Source: Roseomonas aerilata DSM 19363 (lineage in GTDB: Bacteria > Pseudomonadota > Alphaproteobacteria > Acetobacterales > Acetobacteraceae). Taken from it: a DNA stretch of 32,841 nt. Where the stretch lies: NCBI RefSeq assembly GCF_000711725.1, contig NZ_JONP01000037.1:1-32841 (forward strand), given 5' to 3'. Below, piece after piece: positions 27,001-32,841 of the stretch (position 1 is its first letter; the number at the start of each line of letters is the position of its first letter). The notes under the pieces are model-generated. The model was not told the origin of the DNA, made no database searches, and saw nothing but the letters and a program-made list of their open reading frames with translations. Position numbers and translations under genes: made by a program.

Positions 27001-27552
27001 GAGCTCTACCAGCAGATGCTGGAGGACGCGGTGCAGGACATCCGCAACCGCCAGCGGGGCAAGGGAGGGAAGGGCGAGGCGCCGGATCGGGACTGGACGC
27101 CCAACATCAACCTCGGCCTGCCGGTGCTGATCCCCGAGGACTATGTGCGCGACCTTCCCGTGCGCCTGGGCCTGTATCGCCGCATCGGCGGGCTGGCGAA
27201 CGAGGCGGAGCTGGAGGCGATGGCGGCCGAGCTGGCCGACCGCTTCGGCCCCATCCCGGAGGAGGTGGAAAACCTTCTCCAGGTCGTCTCCATCAAGCGC
27301 ATGTGCCGCGAGGTGGGGGTGGAGAAGCTCGATGCCGGTCCCAAGGGCGTGGTGCTGGCCTTCCGCCGCAACCAATTCGCCAATCCCGGCGGCCTTGTCG
27401 CCTGGGTGGCGACCCAGAAGGGCGGCGTGAAGCTGCGGCCGGACCACAAGCTGGCCGTGGTGCGCGAGATGGAGCTGGCGCAGCGGGTGAAGGTCGCGCG
27501 GGAGATCCTTCAGGCGCTGCTGCGGGTGGCGACGCAGTCCAAGGCGGCGTGA
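24067..27552 (+). CDS. mfd: Transcription-repair coupling factor Mfd
   Basis: This 1161-residue DNA translocase removes stalled RNA polymerase and recruits UvrA. The N-terminal UvrB-like module includes LSFPAWDCLPYDRVSPNPEI. The RNA polymerase-interaction domain follows (GDLVVHADHGIGRYDG, about 487-502). The RecG-like motor has Walker A GDVGFGKTE (about 634-642), DEEQHFG (about 735-741), TATPIPRTL and LRGRVGRG. The C-terminal TRCF domain has LGLPVLIPEDYV. Length and domain order are normal. The start is fixed by the one-base overlap with sdhE. It ends 9 bases from the convergent VWA gene. Confidence 0.98.
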   Translation: MASKTSRGLEVYGAPEGYDGLLVARRRAEESGGILHVCRDDARMQRMADALAFLAPEAEVLSFPAWDCLPYDRVSPNPEIVAERVATLTRLMEPPGRPRIVLTTINALVQKVPPRAVFAGATLRLSKGGRTDPDKLIAFLEANGYGRAGTVMEPGEYAVRGGIIDLYPAGEPDPVRLDLFGDEIESIRHFDPGTQRSGEALEELWLRPMGEVFLDPDSITRFRSGYRDLFGPAAGDDPLYVSVSAGQRHPGMEHWAGLFHESMETLLDYLGAASVSLDHQAEDSLEARLEMIEDHYEARRLPPREGEVPYRPAPPGRLYLDRKGWDRMLSGGPLLRFSPFGKPEGGEGVDAGGRQGRVFTEVRQAGGNVFDAFHDHAKAMAGQGRRAILAGWTRGSRDRLANLLREHRVPTQMVDHWAATQALPPGVVGLAVWGLERGFIGAPGADGEPGISVTGEQDLLGDRIARPPRRRKRADQFIADATEIEEGDLVVHADHGIGRYDGLQTLDAGGAPHDCLRLLYEGGDKLFLPVENIEVLTRFGSDSAGVSLDKLGGVSWQNRKAKAKSRIQDMAAQLIRTAAERQTKEGVMATPPEGAWDEFCARFPFAETDDQLRAISDILEDLSAGKPMDRLICGDVGFGKTEVALRAAFVVAMTGAQVAVVVPTTLLSRQHFRTFSARFEGLPIKVAQLSRMVTPKEMAVVKEGVKDGSINIVVGTHAVLAKGVEFADLGLVIVDEEQHFGVAHKERLKSLKADVHVLTLTATPIPRTLQLALSGVREMSVIATPPVDRLAVRTFIMPWDSVIIREAVQRERFRGGQVFCVVPRLEDLPKVATRLAEIVPEVRIAQAHGRLTPTELERVMTEFGDGKYDILLSTNIVESGLDMPAVNTLIIHRADMFGLAGLYQLRGRVGRGKQRGYAYLTWPPSHRLSAAAQKRLEVMQTLDNLGAGFTLASHDLDIRGAGNLLGDEQSGHVREVGIELYQQMLEDAVQDIRNRQRGKGGKGEAPDRDWTPNINLGLPVLIPEDYVRDLPVRLGLYRRIGGLANEAELEAMAAELADRFGPIPEEVENLLQVVSIKRMCREVGVEKLDAGPKGVVLAFRRNQFANPGGLVAWVATQKGGVKLRPDHKLAVVREMELAQRVKVAREILQALLRVATQSKAA

Positions 27553-27561
27553 GGCCGGCGC

Positions 27562-28272
27562 TCAGGCTGGGATTGCGCCGCCCGGCCGCACCGCGATCTC
27601 GCGGATGAGCTTCGCGCGCAGCGCGCGTGCAAAGTCGGCGCGGGTCTCGGCAGTCATGACGAAGGCGCCGTCGCCGGCGATCACCGTCTCCTCATAGGTG
27701 CTGGTGAGGCCGGGGCGGCCACCCTCGATGGCCAGGGCGTTCACCGTGATGCCCTGCGCGGCGGCGGCCTGTCGGGCGATCCCCACAGGGTTGATGCTCC
27801 GCATGTCCGGGGCATCCCCCGAGAGGTCAATGACCTTCTCCCGCGAGGGCCAGGGTGCGCGGGCGATGAGAGCGGCCGCGTGATCTACGGCGTCCCCGAT
27901 GGCGTTCCAGGACTGGCGGGAGCGGGGCGCCTCCGTCACGGCGCGGGCGAGGGCCTCGGCGGAGGGGCGGCCCTCGACCCGGTGCCAGTCCACGACAGTC
28001 GCGGCGCCCCCGGGCGCGCCCCACTCGACCAGTGCGACCCCGATGGAGGAGCGCGGCCCGGCGGCGATGGCGGAGAGGACGGCGGGGTGGGTCATGGCCT
28101 CTGCGCAGCCTTCCCGCTGGAGGCGGAACTCGTCGGCGTCGATGCTGCCGGAGGCGTCGATCGCGAGGACGAGGAGCAGGTCCACCTCGCCCGCCTGGGC
28201 GGCGGCGCGGCTGGTGGCGAGGGCCGGCGGCAGGACCAGCGCCGCGCGGCGGCCGATTCCGCCCGCGCTCAC
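27562..28272 (-). CDS. DUF1194 / von Willebrand factor A domain protein, probably secreted
   Basis: This 236-residue protein has a signal peptide (GRRAALVLPPALATSRAAAQA, 7-27, with a double Arg that may be Tat-type). A single VWA-like domain follows with an intact metal site (AIDASGSID, 38-46). The pattern WNAIGDAVDHAA and VIDLSGDAPDMRS is typical of DUF1194. Function of the family is unknown; VWA domains usually bind protein ligands via a metal ion. The chosen GTG start at 28272 overlaps the stop of the DsbA-like gene by four bases (GTGA). A longer open frame exists upstream but runs through that gene. Confidence 0.85.
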   Translation of the reverse strand: MSAGGIGRRAALVLPPALATSRAAAQAGEVDLLLVLAIDASGSIDADEFRLQREGCAEAMTHPAVLSAIAAGPRSSIGVALVEWGAPGGAATVVDWHRVEGRPSAEALARAVTEAPRSRQSWNAIGDAVDHAAALIARAPWPSREKVIDLSGDAPDMRSINPVGIARQAAAAQGITVNALAIEGGRPGLTSTYEETVIAGDGAFVMTAETRADFARALRAKLIREIAVRPGGAIPA

Positions 28273-28919
28273 ACGAACTCCGTGAGGGCGACGTCCAGCA
28301 GGCGCTGTAGCACCTCCGGCTCCTGCGCGCCGGCGATGGCGTGGCGTCCGGCGATCACGAAGCAGGGCACGCCGTTGATGCCAAGGCGATGCGCGCGAAG
28401 ATTCTCGGACTGCACGGCCTCCATCTCCTGCTCTCCGGCGAGGAACCGGCGGGTGGCGGCGCGCTCCAGCCCGGCGTCGGCCGCGATGCCGGCGAGGGTC
28501 GCGTGGTCGGCGATGTCGGCGCCCTCCGCGAAATGGGCGACGAAAAGGCGGTCCACCACCTCTTCCGCCGCGCCGCGCCGGGCCGCCAGGCGCACTAGGC
28601 GATGGGCATCGACGGAGGGCGGGGTGCGGTGGATGAGGTCGAAGCGGAAGGGAACGCCCTCGGCCCGGCCCATCTCCGTGAGGGTCGCGTGCAGGCGCCG
28701 GGTGCGGTCGGCCTGTCCGGGGCGCCGGGCGAAGGGCTCGCGCGCCGGCGGCTGCTCGGGGTTTAGGAGGAAGGGGCGCCAGATGAGCTCGGTCGCGATC
28801 TCGGGGCGCGCGCGGAGGGCGCGGCGGAGCCGGCGGGTTCCGATGAAGCACCAGGGGCAGACGAGGTCGAAGACAACCTCGATCGCGAGCCGGTGGCGCT
28901 GGGGGGAGAGGGCATTCAC
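28269..28919 (-). CDS. DsbA-family thiol oxidoreductase (FrnE-like)
   Basis: This 216-residue thioredoxin-fold protein has the active site CPWC (21-24) after the first strand (IEVVFDLVCPWCFIG), a helical insert, and the cis-Pro loop GINGVPCFVI. There is no signal peptide, so it is expected in the cytoplasm, as for FrnE proteins, which act as disulfide isomerases or oxidoreductases in stress responses. Its partner is unknown. The GTG start has a weak ribosome site. Overlap with the DUF1194 gene suggests the two are co-expressed. Confidence 0.9.
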   Translation of the reverse strand: MNALSPQRHRLAIEVVFDLVCPWCFIGTRRLRRALRARPEIATELIWRPFLLNPEQPPAREPFARRPGQADRTRRLHATLTEMGRAEGVPFRFDLIHRTPPSVDAHRLVRLAARRGAAEEVVDRLFVAHFAEGADIADHATLAGIAADAGLERAATRRFLAGEQEMEAVQSENLRAHRLGINGVPCFVIAGRHAIAGAQEPEVLQRLLDVALTEFV

Positions 28920-28991
28920 CGGCCAAGCCTAGCGCCGGGCGGGGCTGCCGGGCCAGTCTTGTTCACGCGCCTTGCTCATGCCGGCTCAGGT

Positions 28992-29705
28992 TCATCGGGC
29001 GGAGGTAACGCCGACCTGACGGCACATTTCCAGCAGGAGGCATTCGGAGCAGCGCGGGCGCTCCCCCGTGCAGACGAACTTGCCGAAGGGCACCAGCCGC
29101 TCGTTGATCTCGATCCAGTAGCGGCGGGGCAGAACCGCCTCCAACGCGGCCATGCTGCGCTCGGGCGTGGGGGCGGCGATGATACCCCAGCGGTTCGTCA
29201 CGCGGTGGACGTGGATGTCTACCGCGATGGCTTCCTGCCCGAAGGCGACGCCCAGGGTCAGGGCCGCGATCTTGGGGCCGACGCCACGGAAGGCGGTAAG
29301 CCCCTCCATCGTGTCCGGCACCCTGCCGCCGTGCTCCTCGATGATGCTTCGGGAGAGGGCGAGGATGTCGCGCGCCTTGGGCTCGGGAAAGGTCGCGCCG
29401 TGGAGGAGCTCGATCAGGCGGGGCTCGTCGAGGGCGGCCATCTCGGCGGGCGTCCGGGCCACGGCAAAGAGGCGGAGGCAGACGGGGGTGGTCACCTCGT
29501 CCCGCGTTCGGGCGGAGATCAGGGTCGCGACGAGCTGCTCGAAGGGTGAGCCGTACCCGCGGTCCCTGAGGTCGAACATGGCCGCCTTGGGCCGGTCGGC
29601 CAGCATCAGCCGCAGCCGGTGGAAGGCCTCGTCATAGTCGAAGGGCGCCTTCGCCGGGGAGGCCGGGCGGGGAGAGGCGGCGGGGCTGAGGGAGGGAGTA
29701 GGCAT
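28992..29705 (-). CDS. nth: Endonuclease III
   Basis: This 237-residue DNA glycosylase/AP lyase removes oxidised pyrimidines. The helix-hairpin-helix runs through FRGVGPKIAALTLGVAF, with the catalytic Lys145. The catalytic Asp163 is in AVDIHVHRV. The 4Fe-4S cluster motif is complete: Cys212-x6-Cys219-x2-Cys222-x5-Cys228. The N-terminal 20 residues are Pro/Ser/Ala-rich and may not be conserved. The start at 29705 is preferred; the open frame runs further upstream without homology. It is divergent from the helicase gene with 157 bases between. Confidence 0.95.
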   Translation of the reverse strand: MPTPSLSPAASPRPASPAKAPFDYDEAFHRLRLMLADRPKAAMFDLRDRGYGSPFEQLVATLISARTRDEVTTPVCLRLFAVARTPAEMAALDEPRLIELLHGATFPEPKARDILALSRSIIEEHGGRVPDTMEGLTAFRGVGPKIAALTLGVAFGQEAIAVDIHVHRVTNRWGIIAAPTPERSMAALEAVLPRRYWIEINERLVPFGKFVCTGERPRCSECLLLEMCRQVGVTSAR

Positions 29706-29862
29706 CGCGTGAAAACGCCGGCCGGGTGGCCTGGATGCCAGGGAAGCGTCCCCTGCCGCTGGAACCTGCGCCCTGCCGATACAATCTGAAGAGCGCGCGC
29801 CGGGCGGCCGAGGGCGCGCGGGGATCGGACGCCATCCTCCCCCGCAGGCGACGGTTGCGAGG

Positions 29863-32265
29863 ATGGACGGGAATATGGAGTTGACGGGCGGCGACGGGGC
29901 GGGGGCGGAAGCCGCCATTGAAGCGACTGGCCTGACGGTGGCCCCCTCTGAGATGCCGGGGCTGGTGCGGATCGTCTCGCGCCACCTGCCCGCGGATGAG
30001 GTGGCGGTCCGCCGCGCCCTCTGCGAGCTGCGGCGGCGGGGTTGGGCGACCCGCATCGAGGAGGCGGCCCGGGAGGCCGGACGACTTTGGATCACCTCGG
30101 CGGATGCCCGGGCGGCCGCCGCTTCGCTGGATGACCCGGAGCCTGCCGAGGACGCGCTCCTCGCGGCCGCCGACCGCGTCGTCTTGGAGCGCTTTCACGC
30201 GGCGGGGACAAGCGCGGAGGCGGTGCTGGAGGCCCTGACGGCCGAACTGGCCGACTCCGGGCGCCAGCTGCGGCCGGAGGCATTGGGCGAGCTGGCCCTT
30301 CTGGTGGCGAGGGCGCAGGGGCTGGACCCCGATACCGCCGATCGCCTGCGCGTGCGGGCTGTCCGGACGGAGGAGCGGCGCCGGCGAGAGGTGAACGAAG
30401 CCGCCCGCCTGGCGCGCGAACGCCGCCGCGAGGAGGTGCGCCGACTGCGCGACTGGGAGCGCGGCCTGGTGGAGATCGATGACCTTCCGCGGCTGCTCGA
30501 CTGCTCGCCGAAGGAGGCGCAGCGCTGGGTGAGCGCCGGACTGGTGCCCGTCGCGCGCCGGATCGCCTCCGGCCGGGGTGGAAAGGGGGAGCGGCGGCAG
30601 TTCGACCCGGAGGTCGTGGCCTCGCTGCGGCCGGATGTCCTCCACTGGCGCAACGCCGATCGCGACGCCGGCCTGGGTAGCGCCCGAGGCCCCGAGCGGC
30701 GGGGCGATGACGGGCGCGGCGGGAGGTCCGCGGCGGTGCCGGCCCAGCCGGCGGCCCATGGCGGCCGGGCGATGAACGCGGCGGTCGCGCGGGTCGCGGC
30801 GCTGGACCGCTATGCCGGGCACTTCACCACGGCGCGGGCGCTGGAGCGGCGGATCATCCTCGTCACCGGGCCCACGAACAGCGGCAAGAGCCACACGGCC
30901 CTGGACCGGCTGGCCAAGGCCGAGAGCGGCCTGGCGCTCGCGCCGCTTCGCCTGCTGGCGCATGAGTTCCGGGAGGCCCTAGCCGAGCGGGGCGTTGCCG
31001 CCTCCCTTACCACGGGGGAGGAACGCATCCCCGCGCCGGGCAGCCGGCACTTGGCCGCGACGGTCGAGATGTGCCCGCTGCACGAGCCGGTGGACGTGGC
31101 GATCGTGGACGAGGCGCAGATGCTGCACGACCCCGACCGCGGCGCGGCCTGGACCGCCGCCATCATGGGGGCGCCGGCGCGCGAGGTCTTCGTCCTTGGC
31201 TCGCCCGAGGCGGCGCCGATGGTGCGGCGGATCGCCTCCCTCTGCGGTGACACGCTGGAGGAGGTTTCGCTGCAGCGGAAGTCGCCGTTGGTCGCGGCCC
31301 GGCACCCGGTGGAGTTGGGCGAACTCGGGGCCGGTGATGCGCTGGTCGCCTTCTCCCGCCGTGACGTCCTGCAGCTACGCGAGGAGCTGATGCGGCGCGG
31401 CCGCCGGGTTGCCGTGGTCTATGGTGCCCTGAGCCCGGAAGTGCGCCTTGCCGAGGCCGCGCGGTTCCGGCGCGGGGAGGCCGAGGTGCTGGTGGCGACA
31501 GACGCGATCGGCATGGGGCTGAACCTGCCGATCCGTCGCGTCGTCTTCTCGAGCCTGCGGAAGTTCGACGGCCAGCAGTCGCGTGACCTGCTCCCCCAGG
31601 AGGTGAAGCAGATCGGCGGGCGGGCCGGCCGCTTCGGCAAGCATGAGGAGGGGGTGGTCGCCGTGCTCGCCGGCGCCGGGGATCCGGCCTTCGTGCGGCG
31701 GTTGCTGAACGCCCCGCCCGCGCCGCCGGAGGAGACTCGGCCCCAGGTGCAGCCCGATGCAGACATCATCGCGGCGGTGGCGGGCGAGATCGGCTCGGAC
31801 AGTCTTTTCGGCGTGCTGGCGCGGATCAAGCGGGCGGTGCTGCGCAAGGACGACCCGAACTACCGGCTGGCGGACATGACCCAGGCCCTCGCGGTCGCGG
31901 CGGCGGTGGACGGCGTGCCCGGCCTTTCGCTGCTGGAGCGCTGGACCTACGCGATGTGCCCGATCAACGAGCGGGACAGCGGCGTCGCGCGTCTTACCCG
32001 CTGGGCGGTCGATCACGGGGCAGGGCGCCCTGTGAGTCCGCCCATGGCCGGGCACCTGCCGAACCCGCAGCGCGCAGGCGGCGCGGTGCTCGAGACGGCG
32101 GAGAAGGTCTATAAGCGCTTGGTCGCGTGGCGCTGGCTCGCGATGCGCTTCCCCGGCGCTTACCAGGAGACCGAAGCGGCGGAGCAGGAGACAGACCGTC
32201 TAGACGCGTGGATTGAGGAGGTGCTGCGGCACCAGCGGCGGGGGAAGTCCGTCCTTGCGGCCTGA
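29863..32265 (+). CDS. Suv3-type DExH RNA helicase with long N-terminal extension
   Basis: This 800-residue protein has a C-terminal helicase core that closely follows mitochondrial Suv3: Walker A TGPTNSGKSHTAL (335-347), APLRLLAHE, DEAQM (416-420), GMGLNLPIRRVVFSSLRKFDG and QIGGRAGRFG (583-592), then the helical C-terminal domain. The first 330 residues are not Suv3-like. They include a charged helical stretch (about 165-200) and a short helix-turn-helix resembling the MerR type (IDDLPRLLDCSPKEAQRWVSAGLVP, about 205-229). The likely role is RNA unwinding in decay or ribosome-related work, inferred from Suv3. The start at 29863 is plausible but not certain; MELT at 29875 is an alternative. 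Confidence 0.87.
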   Translation: MDGNMELTGGDGAGAEAAIEATGLTVAPSEMPGLVRIVSRHLPADEVAVRRALCELRRRGWATRIEEAAREAGRLWITSADARAAAASLDDPEPAEDALLAAADRVVLERFHAAGTSAEAVLEALTAELADSGRQLRPEALGELALLVARAQGLDPDTADRLRVRAVRTEERRRREVNEAARLARERRREEVRRLRDWERGLVEIDDLPRLLDCSPKEAQRWVSAGLVPVARRIASGRGGKGERRQFDPEVVASLRPDVLHWRNADRDAGLGSARGPERRGDDGRGGRSAAVPAQPAAHGGRAMNAAVARVAALDRYAGHFTTARALERRIILVTGPTNSGKSHTALDRLAKAESGLALAPLRLLAHEFREALAERGVAASLTTGEERIPAPGSRHLAATVEMCPLHEPVDVAIVDEAQMLHDPDRGAAWTAAIMGAPAREVFVLGSPEAAPMVRRIASLCGDTLEEVSLQRKSPLVAARHPVELGELGAGDALVAFSRRDVLQLREELMRRGRRVAVVYGALSPEVRLAEAARFRRGEAEVLVATDAIGMGLNLPIRRVVFSSLRKFDGQQSRDLLPQEVKQIGGRAGRFGKHEEGVVAVLAGAGDPAFVRRLLNAPPAPPEETRPQVQPDADIIAAVAGEIGSDSLFGVLARIKRAVLRKDDPNYRLADMTQALAVAAAVDGVPGLSLLERWTYAMCPINERDSGVARLTRWAVDHGAGRPVSPPMAGHLPNPQRAGGAVLETAEKVYKRLVAWRWLAMRFPGAYQETEAAEQETDRLDAWIEEVLRHQRRGKSVLAA

Positions 32266-32319
32266 GTGGGCTTCTTGCGCTCGGTGACGATTTTCTGACG
32301 GGGAGGCGATTTTGTGGGG

Positions 32320-32348
32320 TTGATCCCCTGAGGGCGCGAAGCTAAATA
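32320..32348 (+). promoter_or_regulatory. Probable rrn promoter (sigma-70 type)
   Basis: TTGATC (32320-32325) and TAAATA (32343-32348) are separated by 17 bases, a good fit to a housekeeping promoter. A GC-rich stretch (gggctc) follows, as expected for a stringently controlled rRNA promoter. It lies about 380 bases before the 16S start, with no gene between. Confidence 0.55.
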
Positions 32349-32726
32349 GGGCTCACCGAACGGCGCGGTTGAGCCCGCCGCCCGGTGCTCCGAAGAGGAT
32401 GCTGACGGTGACGCCTAGAGCGTCTAGTTGGCTTTTCCTCTTCGGTCCTGTTCTATTCCCTGGTGGCGTTCTGGTCGCTGGATACGGCGAGTGGGTAGCT
32501 GTCTGGGTAGGGGATCGGATCCCTCGTTCTTTCAAATTCGCATCTGTTTTTTGGAAGTGCAGTTAGAGCTGTGCTGCTGCTGGTGGTGTTGTTTCTGTTG
32601 CCTTGTGTGGTGATGGGGATGGTGCTGCTGGTGAGGTGGTATGGTTTTAGCTGATCGAGAGTGGTGAGCGGAGTTAGTGGTCGGCTCATGGTGTTATGCT
32701 GGATGGTAAGTTTGGCATGGCATGAT
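32349..32726 (+). other. rRNA operon leader
   Basis: A 378-base region between the probable promoter and the 16S gene. Its composition changes sharply: GC content is lower than in any nearby gene, and from about 32560 to 32710 the plus strand is rich in G and T and poor in C. Short open frames here look like chance. A boxA-like element (gttctttcaaatt, about 32525-32537) may take part in antitermination, but the match is loose. Confidence 0.55.
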
Positions 32727-32841
32727 GAACTTGAGAGTTTGATCCTGGCTCAGAGCGAACGCTGGCGGCATGCTTAACACATGCAAGTCGCACGGACGGT
32801 TTCGGCCGTTAGTGGCGGACGGGTGAGTAACGCGTAGGAAC
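32727..32841 (+). rRNA. rrs: 16S ribosomal RNA, 5' part
   Basis: The universal 27F site (agagtttgatcctggctcag) begins at 32734, which places the mature 5' end near 32727. The following aacgctggcggcatgcttaa and gtggcggacgggtgagtaac are diagnostic for 16S, and the wording is of the alphaproteobacterial (Acetobacteraceae) kind. The gene continues beyond the window. Confidence 0.97.

Noticed and set aside
24886-27447. 853-residue open frame on minus strand
   Set aside because: It is antisense to mfd, and its translation is His/Ala/Leu-rich with no known domain. Long shadow frames are expected opposite GC-rich genes.
32353-32689. Small open frames in the rrn leader on both strands
   Set aside because: Short, low-complexity, no ribosome sites; they lie between a good rrn promoter and the 16S gene.

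Overview
The window is GC-rich DNA that most likely comes from an alphaproteobacterium of the family Acetobacteraceae (Roseomonas-like). Three things support this: the first ~115 bases of a 16S rRNA gene at the right end, a 5S rRNA followed by initiator tRNA at the left end (a typical alphaproteobacterial rrn operon tail), and the recG / sdhE / mfd neighbourhood. Genus level is a guess from memory of 16S sequences. No search was run.

Layout. 1-316 is the tail of one rrn operon (5S, tRNA-fMet, terminator). 317-3079 holds no intact gene: a decayed NHL beta-propeller gene (788-1661) and a collapsed membrane-anchored GGDEF-EAL gene (1696-3079) in which nearly both catalytic domains are deleted. 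3137-14563 is a compact Wzx/Wzy-type exopolysaccharide (EPS) locus of nine genes in two divergent operons around a 282-bp AT-richer intergenic region. The minus-strand arm carries the co-polymerase (Wzc/GumC-like), the export lipoprotein (Wza/GumB-like), the priming phosphoglycosyltransferase and the polymerase/ligase. The plus-strand arm carries a WecG/TagA glycosyltransferase, a GT2 glycosyltransferase, an ATP-grasp enzyme, a secreted GH10 glycosidase and a Wzx flippase.

14746-16686 is an FtsH-like membrane protease. Convergent to it is a minus-strand operon (21536 to 16697): a GldA/GldF/GldG-like ABC system, a DUF4340 protein and a Nudix hydrolase. 21628-27552 is DNA repair: recG on minus, then sdhE and mfd on plus. 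27562-29705 (minus) carries a DUF1194/VWA protein overlapping a FrnE-like DsbA-family protein, then endonuclease III. 29863-32265 is a Suv3-type RNA helicase with a long N-terminal extension. 32266-32726 is the promoter and leader of a second rrn operon, whose 16S gene begins near 32727 and runs off the window.

How it fits together. The EPS locus looks self-contained: lipid-linked unit started by the polyprenyl-phosphate transferase, extended by two glycosyltransferases, flipped by Wzx, polymerised by the Wzy-like protein, and exported by Wza under a Wzc-like protein whose kinase site looks dead. The ATP-grasp and GH10 genes sit inside this operon with tight coupling and are the best candidates for a less-described function: decoration and trimming of the polymer. 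The whole segment lies between two co-oriented rrn operons, so it could in principle be deleted or duplicated by homologous recombination.
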